From NCBI GenBank assembly GCA_012840725.1, contig DURQ01000012.1, positions 1-64,000 of the forward strand: a stretch of 64,000 bases of DNA. The letters are read 5' to 3'. The stretch comes from Bacillota bacterium (GTDB lineage: Bacteria > Bacillota > Limnochordia > Darwinibacteriales > Darwinibacteriaceae). Positions 15,952 to 24,493 of this stretch are shown here, piece after piece. The notes below the pieces were generated by a model that did not search any database, was not told the DNA's origin, and worked only from the letters and a program-made list of their open reading frames with translations. The position numbers were made by a program, and so were the translations under genes. Every line of letters begins with the position of its first letter. The first letter of the stretch is position 1.

Positions 15952-17123
15952 TTCGCCACTCCTCCTTCTCCGTTGGTCAGCGGGATCGTCACCCGCAGGC
16001 GCGCCCCCCTGCCCGGTTCGCTCTGAAACTGCAGGGTACCGCCGAGCACCTTGGCCCGGCTCTGCATGTTCAGCAGCCCGAAGTGCTTGCCCGATTTCAA
16101 CTTTTCCTGGACGGCGGCGGTATCGAAGCCGACCCCGTCATCGCGCACGGAAACACTGATCTGCTGGCGGGCGTACTCTAGAATGACCTCGATCAAACTG
16201 GCACGGGCGTGCTTGATGCTGTTGTTTACAGCCTCCTGCACAATGCGAAAAACCGCCATCTCCAGGTTGGGTTCCAGGCGCTGCTCCTGCCCAAGAAGGA
16301 TGAAGCGGGTTTCAACTCCAGATTGCTTGGCCAGATTGTCCAGATAGTTTTTTATGGTGAGCACAAGGCCGAGATCCTCCAGGGTCATGGGGTTGAGATC
16401 GTAGATGATCCGGCGCAGTTCGGCCATGGTTCCCTGGGCGATGCGCTTGACGCCGGAAAACTGCTCCTGGGCCTCGCCCTTCCTGCCCGCGCCGTACAAC
16501 CGCTCGCAGATCTCCAGCTGGACGACCAAATTCGCCAGGTCCTGGACCGGTCCGTCGTGCAGGGCTCCCGCCATACGCTTGCGTTCGATCTCCTGCCCGA
16601 GGAGCATCTCCTGGCCCGCCTGCTCCCGGAGCTGCAGGTTCTCAAGCTGCTTGTTCAGATCCTCAAAGCTGCCGGAGAGGTAACTTAAGGCCACCCCGAC
16701 TTGGGAGACGAGCCTGTCAGCCTTGTCTGCGATATCCTTCATCTTGGCCAGGGTCTGCTGCAGGTTATCCCGGCGCACCCGCAGAAGACGCTCCCGCTCT
16801 TTGGCGGCGGCCAGGGCCGTCCTGATCTGGTCGGCCTCTTCGTAGATACGGCGCCTATCTGCGTCCGTGTATTCCTGAAGGTCTCGGCTGGCTCTCAGCA
16901 GTTCCACCCGGACCTTGGTGAACCTTCTTGTAAGCTCCTCGACCTCAACGATGGACTCTTCCATCTCTGTCTGGACGCTTTTCAGAACGGCCTCCGTGCG
17001 GCTGCATTCGGTGCGGGCGGCTTCAGCCACCTCAAAGACCTGCGAACGGCCTTCTTCCAGAGCCATCCGCGTCTTCCGCAAGATCTCTTCCAAGGTCTTG
17101 GTGGACAAGAGTTCCTTAGCCAT
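15948..17123 (-). CDS. degS: cytoplasmic sensor histidine kinase, DegS-like
   Basis: This 391-residue kinase has no transmembrane segment, as in DegS. The N-terminal 185 residues are a long coiled coil. The HisKA_3 phospho-acceptor site is MAGALHDGPVQDLANLV (about 195-212), and the GHKL ATPase domain follows with NSIKHARA and VRDDGVGFD. It ends in an ATGA overlap with the regulator gene. The family's dimerisation and ATP-binding motifs all appear intact. Confidence 0.9.
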   Translation of the reverse strand: MAKELLSTKTLEEILRKTRMALEEGRSQVFEVAEAARTECSRTEAVLKSVQTEMEESIVEVEELTRRFTKVRVELLRASRDLQEYTDADRRRIYEEADQIRTALAAAKERERLLRVRRDNLQQTLAKMKDIADKADRLVSQVGVALSYLSGSFEDLNKQLENLQLREQAGQEMLLGQEIERKRMAGALHDGPVQDLANLVVQLEICERLYGAGRKGEAQEQFSGVKRIAQGTMAELRRIIYDLNPMTLEDLGLVLTIKNYLDNLAKQSGVETRFILLGQEQRLEPNLEMAVFRIVQEAVNNSIKHARASLIEVILEYARQQISVSVRDDGVGFDTAAVQEKLKSGKHFGLLNMQSRAKVLGGTLQFQSEPGRGARLRVTIPLTNGEGGVAK

Positions 17124-17204
17124 CCCGACAAACCCGCCTCCCCCGAGCTCTCTGTTCCTAATATAACATTTTTTGCTAAGCTTGGCTAGAAGTGCTTCCG
17201 GCTA

Positions 17205-17234
17205 TTGACAATGACGGAACTGTTGATCTATACT
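17205..17234 (+). promoter_or_regulatory. promoter of the metNIQ operon
   Basis: TTGACA (17205-17210), a perfect -35, is followed after 18 bases by TATACT (17229-17234), one base off consensus. Transcription would begin about 20 bases before the SAM-I aptamer. Confidence 0.85.
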
Positions 17235-17261
17235 GATTTCAATTTAATACTGCAGCTGCTG

Positions 17262-17372
17262 CTCTTATCCAGAGAGGCGGAGGGACTGGCCCAATGAAGC
17301 CCGGCAACCACTGCGCATGGTGCGCAGAGCGGTGCCAATTCCAGCTGAACCGGTGGTTCAGAGAGATGAGAG
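17262..17372 (+). promoter_or_regulatory. SAM-I (S-box) riboswitch controlling metNIQ
   Basis: The aptamer is closed by P1 (CTCTTATC at 17262-17269 with GATGAGAG at 17365-17372) and contains the S-box core GGGACTGGCCCAATGAAGCC, then CGGCAACC, then GGTGCCAATTCC and GCTGAACC. Binding of S-adenosylmethionine stabilises P1 and frees the downstream terminator. The 3' arm GAGAGGAGAGG can pair instead with CCTCTTCT of the terminator, forming the antiterminator, so high SAM turns the operon off. Confidence 0.97.
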
Positions 17373-17402
17373 GAGAGGCACCCTATTTAGTAAACTAGAT
17401 AG

Positions 17403-17431
17403 AAACCTCTTCTTTCGAGAAGAGGTTTTTT
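17403..17431 (+). terminator. riboswitch-controlled terminator of metNIQ
   Basis: AAACCTCTTCT, a TTCG tetraloop and AGAAGAGGTTT form an 11-bp perfect stem followed by TTT. It lies between the aptamer and metN and is the expression platform of the S-box. Confidence 0.95.
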
Positions 17432-17446
17432 GTTAGGAGGGGTAGG

Positions 17447-18448
17447 TTGATCCGCCTGAAGAATGTGAGCAAGACATATCAAGGCAAAAACTCAGTACAC
17501 GCACTTACCGGGATCGATCTGAACATCCCGGCGGGCCAGATCTACGGCATCATCGGCCAGAGCGGTGCGGGCAAGTCCACCCTGCTGCGCTGCATCAACA
17601 TGCTGGAACGGCCTGAAGCGGGTGAAGTTTGGGTGGGAGACACGCTCATGACCAGCCTGAGCCCGAAGGAGCTGCGGGCGGCGCGCCGCAGGATCGGCAT
17701 GGTCTTCCAGCAGTTCAATCTGCTGAACTCCAGGACGGTGTTCGGCAACATCGCTTTCCCCCTGGAGCTGAATGGGACGCCGGGCAAAGATGTGCGCAGT
17801 CGGGTGGAAGAGCTGGCGGAACTGGTTGGGCTGGCGGACAAGCTTCAGGCCTACCCAAGGCAGCTCAGCGGAGGTCAGAAGCAGAGAGTCGGCATCGCGC
17901 GGGCACTGGCCACAGAACCTACAGTTCTCCTCTGCGATGAACCTACGTCGGCCCTCGACCCGGAGACGACCGGATCCGTCCTCAACCTGCTGCAGGAAAT
18001 CAACGAGCGGCTCGGACTGACCGTCGTTCTTGTCACCCACGAAATGGCCGTCATCCAGGAAATCTGCCATTCCGTGGCCGTGCTGGATGGAGGCACCGTT
18101 CAGGAGGCGGGGCCGGTAACGGAAATCTTCACCCACCCGAAGTCAGAAGCTGCCCAGCGCTTGCTGCAGGGCCTTCTCGCCACCAGGTTCTCCCTGCCCC
18201 CAGGCCATCCCGACGGCACCTTCATCCGGCTGACCTTCGGAGCCAACCGGGCCACCCAGCCCATCATCTCCAGAATGGTCCGCAGTCACGAGGTGGAGGC
18301 GAACATTCTGTTCGGCCGCATCGACCAGATGAAAGGCTCGCCCTTCGGCATGCTCCTGGTGGAACTGCGCGGCACTCCCAGCCAGAAAGAAGCTGCCCTG
18401 AACTTCTTGGCTGAAAACCAGGTGGAAGTGGAGGTGTTGAACCAGTGA
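17447..18448 (+). CDS. metN: methionine ABC transporter ATPase MetN
   Basis: MetN powers methionine import through MetI. Walker A is GQSGAGKSTLLR (about residue 37), the signature LSGGQKQRVGIARAL and Walker B VLLCDEPTSALDPET follow, and the C-terminal NIL domain (about 255-333, TFIRLTFGANRATQPIISRM) is the regulatory methionine-binding domain of this family. The start is TTG 17447 with AGGAGG 6 bases upstream; no ATG fits. It lies directly under SAM-I riboswitch control and overlaps metI by 4 bases. Confidence 0.96.
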   Translation: MIRLKNVSKTYQGKNSVHALTGIDLNIPAGQIYGIIGQSGAGKSTLLRCINMLERPEAGEVWVGDTLMTSLSPKELRAARRRIGMVFQQFNLLNSRTVFGNIAFPLELNGTPGKDVRSRVEELAELVGLADKLQAYPRQLSGGQKQRVGIARALATEPTVLLCDEPTSALDPETTGSVLNLLQEINERLGLTVVLVTHEMAVIQEICHSVAVLDGGTVQEAGPVTEIFTHPKSEAAQRLLQGLLATRFSLPPGHPDGTFIRLTFGANRATQPIISRMVRSHEVEANILFGRIDQMKGSPFGMLLVELRGTPSQKEAALNFLAENQVEVEVLNQ

Positions 18449-19101
18449 ATTCCGAAGCCCTTAACATGCTCTGGAACGCCACCCTGGAGACGCTGCTCAT
18501 GGTGGGTTCCGCCACTGTCTTAGCCGTGCTCGGAGGACTGCCCCTGGGCATACTGCTGGCGGCCACAGCCCCGGGGGGCATCCTGGAACGCTCCTGGTTC
18601 AACCGGGTGCTGGGGGCGGTGATCAACCTCGGCCGTTCAGTGCCCTTCATCATCCTGATGGTGGCCATCATCCCCTTCACCCGCCGGATCGTGGGAACCT
18701 CCATCGGGACGACAGCGGCCATCGTGCCCCTCACAGTTGCCGCGATACCGTTTTTTGCCCGGCTGGTAGAAGGGGCCCTGAAAGAGGTGGATCCGGGAGT
18801 GATCGAGGCGGCGCAGAGCATGGGGACAACGCCGCTCCAGATCATCTTCAAGGTCCTGCTGCCGGAGGCCCTGCCGGCCCTGGCCCTGGCGGTCACGGTG
18901 ACGGCTGTCAACCTGGTGGGCTACTCGGCGATGGCCGGGGCGATCGGCGGCGGGGGACTGGGCGACCTGGCCATCCGGTACGGCTATCAACGGTTCAGAG
19001 GGGATATCATGGTGCAGACCATAGCCATCCTGGTCCTCTTGGTTCAGGGCATGCAGATGCTGGGAGATAGAATCGCTCACAAACTCTACGAAAGACATTG
19101 A
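18445..19101 (+). CDS. metI: methionine ABC transporter permease MetI
   Basis: MetI is the inner-membrane channel of the methionine importer. The 218-residue protein has five hydrophobic segments and the cytoplasmic EAA loop (GVIEAAQSMGTTPLQIIFKV, then LLPEALP). The GTG start at 18445 overlaps the metN stop as GTGA. The end GDRIAHKLYERH is typical of the family. Confidence 0.95.
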   Translation: MNSEALNMLWNATLETLLMVGSATVLAVLGGLPLGILLAATAPGGILERSWFNRVLGAVINLGRSVPFIILMVAIIPFTRRIVGTSIGTTAAIVPLTVAAIPFFARLVEGALKEVDPGVIEAAQSMGTTPLQIIFKVLLPEALPALALAVTVTAVNLVGYSAMAGAIGGGGLGDLAIRYGYQRFRGDIMVQTIAILVLLVQGMQMLGDRIAHKLYERH

Positions 19102-19113
19102 GGAGGTTCGAAC

Positions 19114-19899
19114 ATGAAAAGAAGGCTTGTGATCATCAGTGCAGTACTGCTCATCTTGTCTGCCGGCCAGGGGGTTCTCGCTGCTTCCCTCAAAGTCGGC
19201 GCCACTCCTGTCCCCCATGCCGAAATCCTGCAGCGTGTCGTACCCATCTTAGCCGAACAGGGCATCACCCTGGAAATCGTGGAGTTTACGGACTATGTGC
19301 GCCCCAATCTGGCACTGAACGAAGGCGACCTTGACGCTAACTTCTTCCAGCACGTCCCCTACCTGGAATCCTTTAACCAGGACGCAGGCACCGACCTGGT
19401 TTCCATCGGCGGGATCCACATCGAACCCCTGGGCGTCTATTCCCAGAAGGTGACCTCTCTGGAGGAACTTCCGGCACGGGCATCCATCGCCATCCCCAAC
19501 GATGCCACCAACGGCGGTCGGGCGCTGCTCCTGCTGCAGGAGGCGGGCTTGATCACCATCGACCCGGAAGCCGGTATCACCCCCACTGTCTTCGATATCA
19601 CCGCCAACAAGCTCCAGATCCGCTTTGTGGAACTAGAGGCAGCTCAGCTGTCCCGCAGCCTCCCCGATGTCCACGCCGCCGTGATCAACGGGAACTACGC
19701 CCTGCAGGCCGGACTCAACCCGATCAAGGACGCCATCTTCTTGGAGGGTGCCGAATCCCCCTATGTGAACGTGATCGCCGTGCGGACGGCAGATGCGGAA
19801 CGGGAAGACCTTAAAAAGCTTGTGCAGGCCCTGCTCACTCCCGAGATCCGCGAGTTCATCCTGGAAGAATACCAGGGCGCAGTAGTACCTGTTTTCTAA
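19114..19899 (+). CDS. metQ: methionine-binding protein MetQ, without lipobox
   Basis: MetQ delivers methionine to MetNI. The 261-residue NlpA/MetQ family protein has a signal peptide (residues 1-24, cleaved after GQGVLAA or near it) and the family motifs LKVGATPVPHAEILQ, VEFTDYVRPNLALNEGDLDA and NFFQHVPYL. Most MetQ proteins, in Firmicutes and Proteobacteria, have a lipobox cysteine. Here the signal peptide contains no cysteine, so the mature protein should be soluble, fitting a periplasm enclosed by an outer membrane. AGGAGG lies just upstream of the ATG. Confidence 0.94.
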   Translation: MKRRLVIISAVLLILSAGQGVLAASLKVGATPVPHAEILQRVVPILAEQGITLEIVEFTDYVRPNLALNEGDLDANFFQHVPYLESFNQDAGTDLVSIGGIHIEPLGVYSQKVTSLEELPARASIAIPNDATNGGRALLLLQEAGLITIDPEAGITPTVFDITANKLQIRFVELEAAQLSRSLPDVHAAVINGNYALQAGLNPIKDAIFLEGAESPYVNVIAVRTADAEREDLKKLVQALLTPEIREFILEEYQGAVVPVF

Positions 19900-19914
19900 C
19901 CTAACCTGAACGTG

Positions 19915-19943
19915 AAAAGGGGCTCCTCCGGGAACCCCTTTTT
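19915..19943. terminator. bidirectional terminator between metQ and the amylase gene
   Basis: AAAAGGGGCTCC, a TCCG loop and GGAACCCCTTTTT form a stem with one mismatch. Runs of A on the left and T on the right let it serve both convergent genes. Confidence 0.88.
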
Positions 19944-19946
19944 CCT

Positions 19947-21677
19947 TTAGGCCAAGATCCGCACTCCGTATGGCCCCATCTTCAGACTGCCAAGCTTCAG
20001 CTTCTCCCCGCTCAGCAGGTCCCGGAGCTGCTTTGGCGCGGCGAGAGGCCAGCTGATCTCCCTCAGATTAACCTCCTGGGGCTGCCCGGAGTTGTTCAGC
20101 AGCACTAGGATCTGCTCGCGCCCTTCAAAGCGCACGAAACCGAAGACGTTTGTGATGCTGTCCGCCAGAACAGTCCTGGTGCGGCCGCGGCGCAGGGCTT
20201 CGTGCCTGCGGCGCAGAGCAATAAGCTCCTTGTACCAGCTGAACAGCTCCCAGTTCTGTTCCTCCTCGTTCCAGATCATCCCTCTGCGGCAGTCTGGATC
20301 GTTGAGGCCTTCCATACCCACCTCATCGCCGTAGTAGATCATGGGGGCGCCTTCGTAGGTCAGCTGGAAGGCAGCGGCCAGGGCCAGCTTGGCCGCATCA
20401 CCGCCGCAGCTTGTGAGAAAGCGCTCAGTGTCATGGCTGCCCAAGAGGTTAAACATGGCTAGGTTGACCCCGTGGGTGTGGTTAACCTGCACCTTGGCAA
20501 GGCGGTTGGCGAAGGAGCGGGCCCGGATCGCCTGGCGGGCGAAGAAATCGAAACAGGCCTGCTGCAGCGGATAGTTCATCACGCAGTCGAACTGGTCGCC
20601 CCGCAGCCAGTCGCTGGCTTCATGCCAGACCTCCCCGACAATGAGGGCCTCGGGATTTACCGCCTTCACGGCCTGGCGGAACTCCCGCCAGAACTGATGG
20701 TCGATCTCGTTGGCCACATCAAGGCGCCAGCCATCGATGCCAAACTCCCGCACCCAGTAGACGGCAACGTCCAGCAGGTACTGCTTGACTTCGGGGTTAT
20801 GGGTCATCAGTTTGGGCATGGTGGCGATCTCGCGAGCAAAGGTCTCGTAGTTGGGAGGATCGGTCTTCACGGGAAAGCCGCCGATGTTGAACCAACCTGC
20901 GTAGGGCGACCGCCTGCCCTTTTTGAGCACGTCCTGGAAGGCGGGGAACTCGCTGCCGCAGTGGTTGAACACGGCATCGAGGACGATCTTCATCCCGTGC
21001 TCGTGGCAGAGGGAGATCAGCTCCCGCAGGTCCTCTTCTGTCCCGAAGTGGGGATCGATGCGGTAGTAATCGGCGGTGTCGTACTTATGGTTGCTGGGCG
21101 AAGCGAAGATGGGAGTCAGGTAGAGCACTTCCACGCCCAGCTCCACCAGGTGGGGAAAACGCTGGATGATGCCCCGCAGGTCTCCCCCCTTGAAGCTGGT
21201 GCGCTGAGGCGGCAGATCCCAGGCTTCCACCTTCGGCGGATCGTTTTCCGGATCGCCGTTGGCAAAACGCTCGGGGAAGATCTGGTAGACCACCGCCCCC
21301 TGCGCCCACCTGGGCGGTTCCCAGAGATCTCCCGGTGCGATGTAGGGGTAGTGAAACTGGGTGTTGAGCGGCAGATCCTCAAAGAAGCCCTTTTCTGTGT
21401 AGAAGAGAGACTGCCCGCCGTCGTCCAGCAGGAACACGTAGGCAAAGCGCTTAGTGTTCAGCTGCACATCAGCTTGGTAGTAAGAAAACAGCTCGTCCTC
21501 GGCTGCAAGGTTCATGTCTGCATTCAGCACGGGCGAGCTCCCGTAGCGGTCCCAGTAGAGCACGGCTACCCGCTTGAGATCCCCGCGCCCTGTGCGCAGG
21601 GTCAGGCGCAGGGTGTCTGCAGAAACGGGATATGCCCAGCTCCCGTGGGCAGTGTGGAAAACCGCCTCCCTCAGCAT
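19947..21677 (-). CDS. GH13 neopullulanase/cyclomaltodextrinase-type amylase, cytoplasmic
   Basis: This 576-residue glycoside hydrolase family 13 enzyme fits subfamily 20 (neopullulanase, cyclomaltodextrinase, maltogenic amylase), which hydrolyses alpha-1,4 links of maltodextrins or cyclodextrins. An N-terminal beta domain (1-120, CBM34-like) precedes the barrel. Catalytic residues are visible: nucleophile Asp in DGWRLDVANE, general acid Glu in IVGEVWHE, third Asp in LLGSHDTERF, plus DAVFNHCG. No signal peptide is present, so it probably acts on imported oligosaccharides or stored glycogen. AAGGAG precedes the ATG. It lies 47 bases downstream of the secreted cassette, on the same strand. Confidence 0.9.
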   Translation of the reverse strand: MLREAVFHTAHGSWAYPVSADTLRLTLRTGRGDLKRVAVLYWDRYGSSPVLNADMNLAAEDELFSYYQADVQLNTKRFAYVFLLDDGGQSLFYTEKGFFEDLPLNTQFHYPYIAPGDLWEPPRWAQGAVVYQIFPERFANGDPENDPPKVEAWDLPPQRTSFKGGDLRGIIQRFPHLVELGVEVLYLTPIFASPSNHKYDTADYYRIDPHFGTEEDLRELISLCHEHGMKIVLDAVFNHCGSEFPAFQDVLKKGRRSPYAGWFNIGGFPVKTDPPNYETFAREIATMPKLMTHNPEVKQYLLDVAVYWVREFGIDGWRLDVANEIDHQFWREFRQAVKAVNPEALIVGEVWHEASDWLRGDQFDCVMNYPLQQACFDFFARQAIRARSFANRLAKVQVNHTHGVNLAMFNLLGSHDTERFLTSCGGDAAKLALAAAFQLTYEGAPMIYYGDEVGMEGLNDPDCRRGMIWNEEEQNWELFSWYKELIALRRRHEALRRGRTRTVLADSITNVFGFVRFEGREQILVLLNNSGQPQEVNLREISWPLAAPKQLRDLLSGEKLKLGSLKMGPYGVRILA

Positions 21678-21724
21678 ACGCTCACTCCTTGTATGAAAAC
21701 GTTAGCACACTCTCTCTATTCGCA

Positions 21725-23425
21725 TCATCGGGGAGTTTCCCTGCCGCCCAGGGGCAGGACTATCCCCGCCTTCCAGTGCAGCCCGCGCTGACTGTCCCAG
21801 CCAGCTGCGGCCACCAGATTGGGCTTGGGAGTAAAGACCGCGCCAAGCCCTGCGCGCCAGGCTGGCTCGGGGCCAAAACCAAGAACCCCCTCGGCATAGA
21901 GTGTGCACCATGGAGAGAGCACATAACCCGCGGTCTGCCCCACCTCCCACAGAACGCGTCCATCCTTCAGCTGCCATGCCCCCCGGCTCGCAAACAACCA
22001 GCGCCCCTTTGCCCAGGCCTGCCTGAAACGCAGGCCCAGTTCAGGTCCTTCAGCACTGCATCTCGCGTAGCCTTCCCAGGGGGGGAGCTGTCCTTCCAAA
22101 CGGACTTCTTTGGGGTCGAGGAGCAGACCGAACCGGCTCTGCCCATCGGGACGCCAGTCCGCTTTCAGGCGCTCTCCCTGCAGTGCGAGGCGGAAAGACC
22201 GGTCCCGCCGTTCCAGCCAGATGGTGCCGGAAGCCGCAGCTGCACCCCAAGACCAGCCGCCTTCTGCGAACTGGAAGCGCAGATCTCCTGGATCCAGCTG
22301 CAGGCGCAGCTTCTCTGAGCGGTACTGCACAGAGCAAGCTGGCGTCTGCCCCTCCTGCGCGGGCAGATCCACTGTTAGGCGCCACCTGCCCTCCTGCCAG
22401 CTGCCCCGGTAACCCGCGGAAGTGCGCTGCCACTCCCAGTTTCCCTCAGCGGCATGGCTCCTAACTGACAGAGAGGCCCGCAGACCTCCGGGCAGACCTT
22501 CCAGCAAGAGCGGTCCCCAACTGAGCTTGACGCCCTTCGGATAGGCGTGCATCAAAGCCGGATCAGACCAGGCAGCGATCCGCCAGGTAAAGCCCTGATC
22601 CCAGAGGAGGATGGGCACGAAACCGCTGGCAAAGCTATCTTCACGGGGTTCCAAAGACCATTCAACCGCTTCTGAAAAAGGAAGACCGGTCCAGATAGGC
22701 GTGTGGGGGCTGTGTAGCGGAAGAACAACGTCCAGGGCTCCGCCGGGCACGCTGACCGCGGCCCCGTCCCCGGCCAGGCGCCCGTCGGGCAGGAGAAGCG
22801 GTCCGCTGCCTTCTGCTATCCTGATGAGCTGCCGGCCGTGATAGTTCAGCCAGCTTGGCCTAAGCGGGCCCTCAAGATCGGGATCGGCACTCTTGGGTGC
22901 ATCCAAGGCCTGTTCTGCCCCCAAAAGCAGTCTCTGCCCCCGCCAGAAGACAAAGTCTTCGGGCTGAACCAGAAACCACCTGTCTGGCGCAGGCTCGATA
23001 CGCTCTCCGAGGCGATCAACTGCGAGCTGATCGCTGCCAAAGGGAAGGAGCCACCAGCTGCCGTCGATTTTGAGCCCCACCACGCCCCCGGCCCCCTGCA
23101 GAGCCAGTTCAAACTCCCACTCATAGGTGCCCGCGGCGAAAGGGGGCTGGCAGTGCAGCTCCAAACAGAACTCTCCGTCCAGCGAGCCATGCCCCTCGAG
23201 CAGCACTGCGGCGGAACGGACCCTCCCTTCACCATCCCTGACGGCCAATCCAGGTGAGCAGTACGCGGTAAGCTGCCAGGGTCCAGAGGCATCCACCCAC
23301 AGGTGCAGATGCTGTTCGATCACGACCAATTCCTGCCCCGCCTCCGCCACTGAGAAGAGGCGGGGTGCCCCCGCTTGAACCCCTGAGGTCCAGAGGAGCA
23401 CCCCGATGATCAGCCAGCACAGCAT
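21725..23425 (-). CDS. secreted beta-rich protein, last gene of a three-gene cassette
   Basis: I do not recognise this 566-residue protein. It starts with a signal peptide (about 1-19, ending SGVQAG) and is beta-rich throughout. The N-terminal part (20-130) resembles an Ig-like sandwich. The C-terminal 180 residues consist of alternating short amphipathic strands (for example CTLYAEGVLGFGPEPAWRAG and WKAGIVLPLGG) that look like outer-membrane barrel hairpins. The final residue is not aromatic, so a BAM-dependent barrel is plausible but not shown. The start TGATG overlaps the preceding gene. An usher-like or anchoring role would fit the neighbours, but that is inference. Confidence 0.55.
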   Translation of the reverse strand: MLCWLIIGVLLWTSGVQAGAPRLFSVAEAGQELVVIEQHLHLWVDASGPWQLTAYCSPGLAVRDGEGRVRSAAVLLEGHGSLDGEFCLELHCQPPFAAGTYEWEFELALQGAGGVVGLKIDGSWWLLPFGSDQLAVDRLGERIEPAPDRWFLVQPEDFVFWRGQRLLLGAEQALDAPKSADPDLEGPLRPSWLNYHGRQLIRIAEGSGPLLLPDGRLAGDGAAVSVPGGALDVVLPLHSPHTPIWTGLPFSEAVEWSLEPREDSFASGFVPILLWDQGFTWRIAAWSDPALMHAYPKGVKLSWGPLLLEGLPGGLRASLSVRSHAAEGNWEWQRTSAGYRGSWQEGRWRLTVDLPAQEGQTPACSVQYRSEKLRLQLDPGDLRFQFAEGGWSWGAAAASGTIWLERRDRSFRLALQGERLKADWRPDGQSRFGLLLDPKEVRLEGQLPPWEGYARCSAEGPELGLRFRQAWAKGRWLFASRGAWQLKDGRVLWEVGQTAGYVLSPWCTLYAEGVLGFGPEPAWRAGLGAVFTPKPNLVAAAGWDSQRGLHWKAGIVLPLGGRETPR

Positions 23426-23934
23426 CAAGAGGCCTCACCCGGCGGCTCAGGCCGGAATTCAGATCGCGGCACCAACGCCTCCCGTCCCAGGCACGTGCCG
23501 TCTTCTTCCGTGGAAAGCAGCAGGAGCACAGCCAGGCGCGCCGACACTCCCGGTTCGATCGCCCTCACGAGCAGAGCCGCCTGAAGCTGGTGGAAATCTG
23601 CGGCTGCGACCTGCACCTGGATGGTCTGCACTTCTCCTGGCCGCAGGCTGAAACGGCGCGGTTCGAGATCCAGAAACGCCTCCGCCCTGGCTTTGCTCAA
23701 CTCATCTTCCAAAAGGAGCACGCCGCCTGGGCTGTTTCGGGCAAACAGAGCTAAGGAGAGCTCGATTTCGACCTCCTCCTGGCCCTGGTTGCGGCAGGAC
23801 ACGCTGAAGCTTCTCCCTGCCTGAACAGAGACTGCCTCGATGATCGCCGGCGCCACAGAAATGCGGGCTTCGGCGCGCCCCCATCCTACCAGGAGCAGGA
23901 GCAGAAGGGCCGCGCAGAACCGTTTGAACCTCAT
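23425..23934 (-). CDS. small secreted PapD/DUF916-like chaperone candidate
   Basis: The 169-residue protein has a signal peptide (1-22) and a single Ig-like domain with the pattern of pilus chaperone domain 1: ISVAPAIIEAVSVQAGRSFS, then NQGQEEVEIELSLALF, then LDLEPRRFSLRPGEVQTIQV. Classical chaperones have two Ig domains and about 230 residues, so this one is reduced. It has no C-terminal membrane anchor such as DUF916 proteins carry. ATG 23934 overlaps the upstream stop as ATGA. A role in folding or guarding the small secreted partner is inferred from fold and gene order. Confidence 0.5.
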   Translation of the reverse strand: MRFKRFCAALLLLLLVGWGRAEARISVAPAIIEAVSVQAGRSFSVSCRNQGQEEVEIELSLALFARNSPGGVLLLEDELSKARAEAFLDLEPRRFSLRPGEVQTIQVQVAAADFHQLQAALLVRAIEPGVSARLAVLLLLSTEEDGTCLGREALVPRSEFRPEPPGEAS

Positions 23935-24377
23935 AGCGCAGGCACCACGGTGAACTCGAGCCGGAAACTGTAGTTGCCAGGAAGGTCGCCATATGTACCT
24001 GTGCAGCGAATGGGAACTTTGATCACTCTTCCCTCCGACCCTGTCACATCCTGGTTCCAGTACAACAGCTTGGTGCCGCTCAAGGTGACCCATGTCTCTT
24101 CCATGTCCTGCATTTCCACCTTCATGGGTGGGTTGGAACCTTCGGCAAGGGTCACGCTCAGCTCCCACGGCACATTGGACCACACGTTCAGCTCCATATC
24201 GGTACGCCGCTGCTCTTCTGGCGCAAGAGCCCCTATGATGATGTTACCTGGGCCGGATATGCTGAATCCCTTTAGGATTGTGACCTGAACAGTGACCGTT
24301 TCAGAGGCCTGCGCGCTGGCTGCGGCAAGCAGCACGGCCAGGCTAAGCGCCATGCAAGCCGCTTTTCTTCTCGCCAT
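23931..24377 (-). CDS. small secreted beta-sandwich protein (pilin- or WxL-like)
   Basis: The 148-residue product has a signal peptide (1-25, ending ASAQA) and a mature beta-sandwich-like sequence: VTVQVTILKGFSISGPGNII, then WSNVPWELSVTLAEG, ending LPGNYSFRLEFTVVPAL. The SN-x-PW element and the closing G-x-YSFRLEFTV strand are typical of secreted Ig-like subunits such as WxL or DUF4402 types; I cannot assign a family. AAGGAGGAG precedes ATG 24377. It is the first gene of the cassette and could be the structural subunit. Confidence 0.5.
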   Translation of the reverse strand: MARRKAACMALSLAVLLAAASAQASETVTVQVTILKGFSISGPGNIIIGALAPEEQRRTDMELNVWSNVPWELSVTLAEGSNPPMKVEMQDMEETWVTLSGTKLLYWNQDVTGSEGRVIKVPIRCTGTYGDLPGNYSFRLEFTVVPAL

Positions 24378-24465
24378 CAGTCTCCTCCTTACGCGATAGA
24401 CCCTGGGCATAGTATACAATACCCATATGTTTCTGTCAATTACCTGTTTTCTGAATCATGTTCGC

Positions 24466-24493
24466 AAAAAAAGGGGGAGCTTGCGCTCCACCC
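24466..24493 (-). terminator. terminator of metK
   Basis: On the minus strand GGTGGAGC, GCAA and GCTCCCCC form a G/C-rich stem followed by T7. It begins at the metK stop codon. Confidence 0.88.

Noticed and set aside
19114-19190. lipobox in MetQ
   Set aside because: Looked for because MetQ is usually a lipoprotein. There is no cysteine in the signal peptide at all.
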